Below, piece after piece: positions 62,108-64,000 of a stretch of DNA of 64,000 bases. Within the stretch, counting starts at the first letter, position 1; each line of letters opens with the position of its first letter. The notes below the pieces were generated by a model that worked only from the letters and a program-made list of their open reading frames with translations, did no database searches and was not told where the DNA came from. The position numbers and the translations under genes are program-made. This DNA comes from Ciona intestinalis (lineage: Eukaryota > Chordata > Ascidiacea > Phlebobranchia > Cionidae): the NCBI RefSeq assembly GCF_000224145.3, contig NC_020166.2, positions 1,305,966-1,369,965 of the forward strand, in the 5' to 3' direction.

Positions 62108-63513
62108 ATGAAGGTTCTTTGTTTGTTTGCTTTGTTAAAAGCAGTATTTGCAGGTAAATATATTTGTTTCTTGTATTATCATTTGCTTTTTGTATTATTA
62201 AGTTGGTTTATGCGAACTGTACATGTGTCTCTAACTGTTTAAAAAAGGCATTTTTTTCTTTGGGTTGATCTTTGCAAAATGTGCACATATTTGTCTAGGC
62301 GGCGTTATATATTTCAATGCAACTTAATTAAGACTTAAATATTTTTATTTGTTTGACAGTGAACTACATTTCACTTGGTTGCTGGAGGGATACAGGTAAT
62401 AGAGCAATACCAACTTTGGAAGGAACCACGCCAATTCTGGACAACCATTACAGAAACCGAATTAATCCCATAACAAAATGCAGCAAGGCAGCATTGGCAT
62501 TAGGATACCGTGTTTTTGCCGTGCAGGTATTCTAAGCTTATAAACTATTTCTATTTATGCCGTACTTTAACATATTTTTTAAACTCGTATTCTGGCGCAG
62601 AAATTGTCTGTAACTTTATTGTTTAACTGCAGGCATCTGATTATACCAGTTCTTGCATATTTATTCAGACCAATCTGTTGCTTTTATAAAATGTGCAAAT
62701 ACAAACCTGTTGGATGTATTTGATAGACCATACAATTTTAAACACCTTATTATAAAGTTGGGTTATTCGTTTACAAAAAAAGTTCTCATATAGCATAGTG
62801 GTTGGTGTGCCAGTTCCTCTGATGCAGAGAACACTTACAAAATATATGGAGAGGCTACCAACTGTATAAATGGACAAGGTGGCAGTTCGGCAAATGATGT
62901 TTATGAGATATCATGTAAGTATCAACACATGCTGGAGCAATGTCTACTGACTGTCTTTGACATTGAGTTTTAGCACCCTGTGTATTTGGGTAATAGTAAT
63001 GGCTGGTAGCACTCTGGGTGTCGGGACAATGGGCCAACTCTGGCCTAAATCTTGAGCCTCTACGTCACACTGTAGGACCTCAACCCCCTAAAATAGAAAA
63101 AATACAAAGCAGTTTAAATTTGCTATAATGTGTAGTCACTTGCTGTCTTTAGTTGCTTTTTATCAGTTATTTTTTACTTAGGTTTTAAAAAGCATAAAAA
63201 AACATGTTATAACGTTTTTAATATTTTTCTAGATGAGAATGCTCAAAAGTACAGCGGTAGTTACAGACAGGAGGTTTATGTAACTAATAAAAATATGCAA
63301 CTGCAGGTTGAGTATAGGATTTGTATGAATGCCCTGCCATATAAAGCAACTGTGAATGTATCACCACTTCTACCTCACCTCCCACAAAGTTTAAATGTAA
63401 AGATACTTGAAATTAATAAAACCAATATTTTAATTGAGTTACAGCCAATAGCCACAAATATTATTGACTGGGTTACTGTGGATTTAACATGGGTAGTTTA
63501 TATTTACTTTTAA
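62108..63513 (+). CDS. Small secreted protein with GCWRD...VFAVQ...GWC...NDVY domain
   Basis: Four exons in phase: 62108..62153, 62360..62526, 62794..62914, 63233..63513, 204 residues. The N-terminus MKVLCLFALLKAVFAG is a signal peptide. The domain runs ISLGCWRDTGNRAIPTLEGT, INPITKCSKAALALGYRVFA, HSGWCASSSDAENTYKIYGE and GSSANDVYEIS. I know this cysteine pattern as a recurrent, poorly characterised secreted module of marine invertebrates with many paralogues; a carbohydrate- or matrix-binding role is a guess. The exon 3 acceptor (62792-62793) was fixed because only that AG keeps the GWCASS segment in frame. The C-terminal 90 residues have beta-strand-like alternation (fibronectin-III-like). 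A potential donor near 63491 (TGG|GTAGTT) means that the gene could continue past the window. Confidence 0.8.
62990..63095 (+). repeat. SINE body fragment in intron 3 of the secreted protein gene
   Basis: 'ggtagcactctgggtgtcgg', 'acaatgggccaactctggcc', 'cacactgtaggacctcaacc': the alternative SINE body as at 45530-45620. Confidence 0.7.
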
Positions 63514-64000
63514 ATATTGCGACTAACTTAAACAAACACTTTATTTGTTGCGTCAGAAACCACACACTCCCCTTGTACAGATATTTCTAACATTTGTATA
63601 ATTTGGTACAGTGGGGTAAGATGGGACATGCTGCCATTATATTTTATCGTTCCATTTGGTAGTAAACAAAAAACATTTACATAATTATATAACCGAATCC
63701 TCACGAATAAAAATTGCTTTGTCAGTTGTTAAAAACGCGATTAGAAAATGAGTGATTTATTAGGTACTAGCAGTATCCCATCTTACCCTACAGTACTGTA
63801 CACAGCTCATAATGCTGTAATTGGACACTTATTTCAATAAAAGCTGTAATTGTACATCTTTCGTTGTTAATTGATGGGCGTTTGACGTGTGGGCTAAGTA
63901 CTCGAATTAGCTAACCGTTGTATTACTACGAAAACACCTCGCGAACAATGTATTACTGTACTAGATTACAGACTTGTTTACGGCAACTTTGAATGTGGTT
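63514..64000. other. 3' end of window, mostly a MITE copy
   Basis: A MITE lies at about 63608-63800. Beyond it there is no ORF or recognised repeat. AATAAA at about 63836-63841 could be the polyadenylation signal of the secreted protein gene. Confidence 0.5.
63608..63800 (-). mobile_element. MITE copy
   Basis: 'tacagtggggtaagatggga' to 'cccatcttaccctacagtac'. The terminal inverted repeats extend to 'gtacagt/tactgta'. Interior: 'ttggtagtaaacaaaaaaca'. Confidence 0.86.

Noticed and set aside
62640-62690. Extra exon of the secreted gene after the AG at about 62633
   Set aside because: It reads into a stop after 18 codons and lacks the expected GWC block, which the 62794 exon supplies in frame.

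Overview
The window looks like nuclear DNA from a tunicate, most probably a Ciona species. The genes are chordate orthologues with short introns in AT-rich DNA. The non-coding sequence carries a tRNA-derived SINE, a roughly 190-bp palindromic-ended MITE and a roughly 65-bp tandem repeat, of the kinds known from Ciona. Species assignment is inference. I saw no LTR element, retrovirus, Polinton or toxin gene.

Layout. 1-6.0 kb: COX5B-like gene (minus, 3' end outside the window), head to head with CYP20A1 (plus, 12 exons). 7.4-21.8 kb: HADHB (minus, 13 exons) and HADHA (plus, 20 exons), the two subunits of the mitochondrial trifunctional protein, divergent across about 0.8 kb. 22.7-25.4 kb: a KLF10/11-type zinc-finger gene (minus). 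25.4-32.6 kb: a gene-poor, repeat-bearing stretch that is probably regulatory. 32.6-46.1 kb: MASTL/Greatwall kinase (plus, at least 22 exons), with a 125-base assembly gap at 43041-43165. 46.75-48.1 kb: an intronless orphan gene for a 453-residue disordered protein. 48.9-52.3 kb: ERLEC1 (minus, 6 exons), divergent from a compact plus-strand run of three intronless genes: PSTK, SNF8 and BBS1. 58.0-61.6 kb: HMCES. 62.1-63.5 kb: a small secreted protein with a GCWRD...VFAVQ...GWC...NDVY domain. Nearly all splice junctions were checked for reading phase, and the coding totals for CYP20A1, HADHB, HADHA, KLF, ERLEC1, HMCES and the secreted gene divide by three.

Functional links. COX5B, HADHA and HADHB are mitochondrial energy genes, and HADHA and HADHB make one complex. 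SNF8 (ESCRT-II), BBS1 (BBSome), ERLEC1 (ER quality control) and PSTK (selenocysteine tRNA charging) are housekeeping genes packed tightly. Acceptor-like AGs 2-3 bases before the ATG of the orphan and of HMCES, and pyrimidine-rich AGs before SNF8 and BBS1, fit the spliced-leader trans-splicing known in Ciona.

Most notable observations: CYP20A1 lacks the heme-thiolate cysteine; several MITE and repeat copies begin within about 35 bases of a 5' splice site; MASTL has a probable GC-AG intron; a hAT-like MITE has a perfect 8-bp target duplication; and the intronless orphan protein has no family I recognise.
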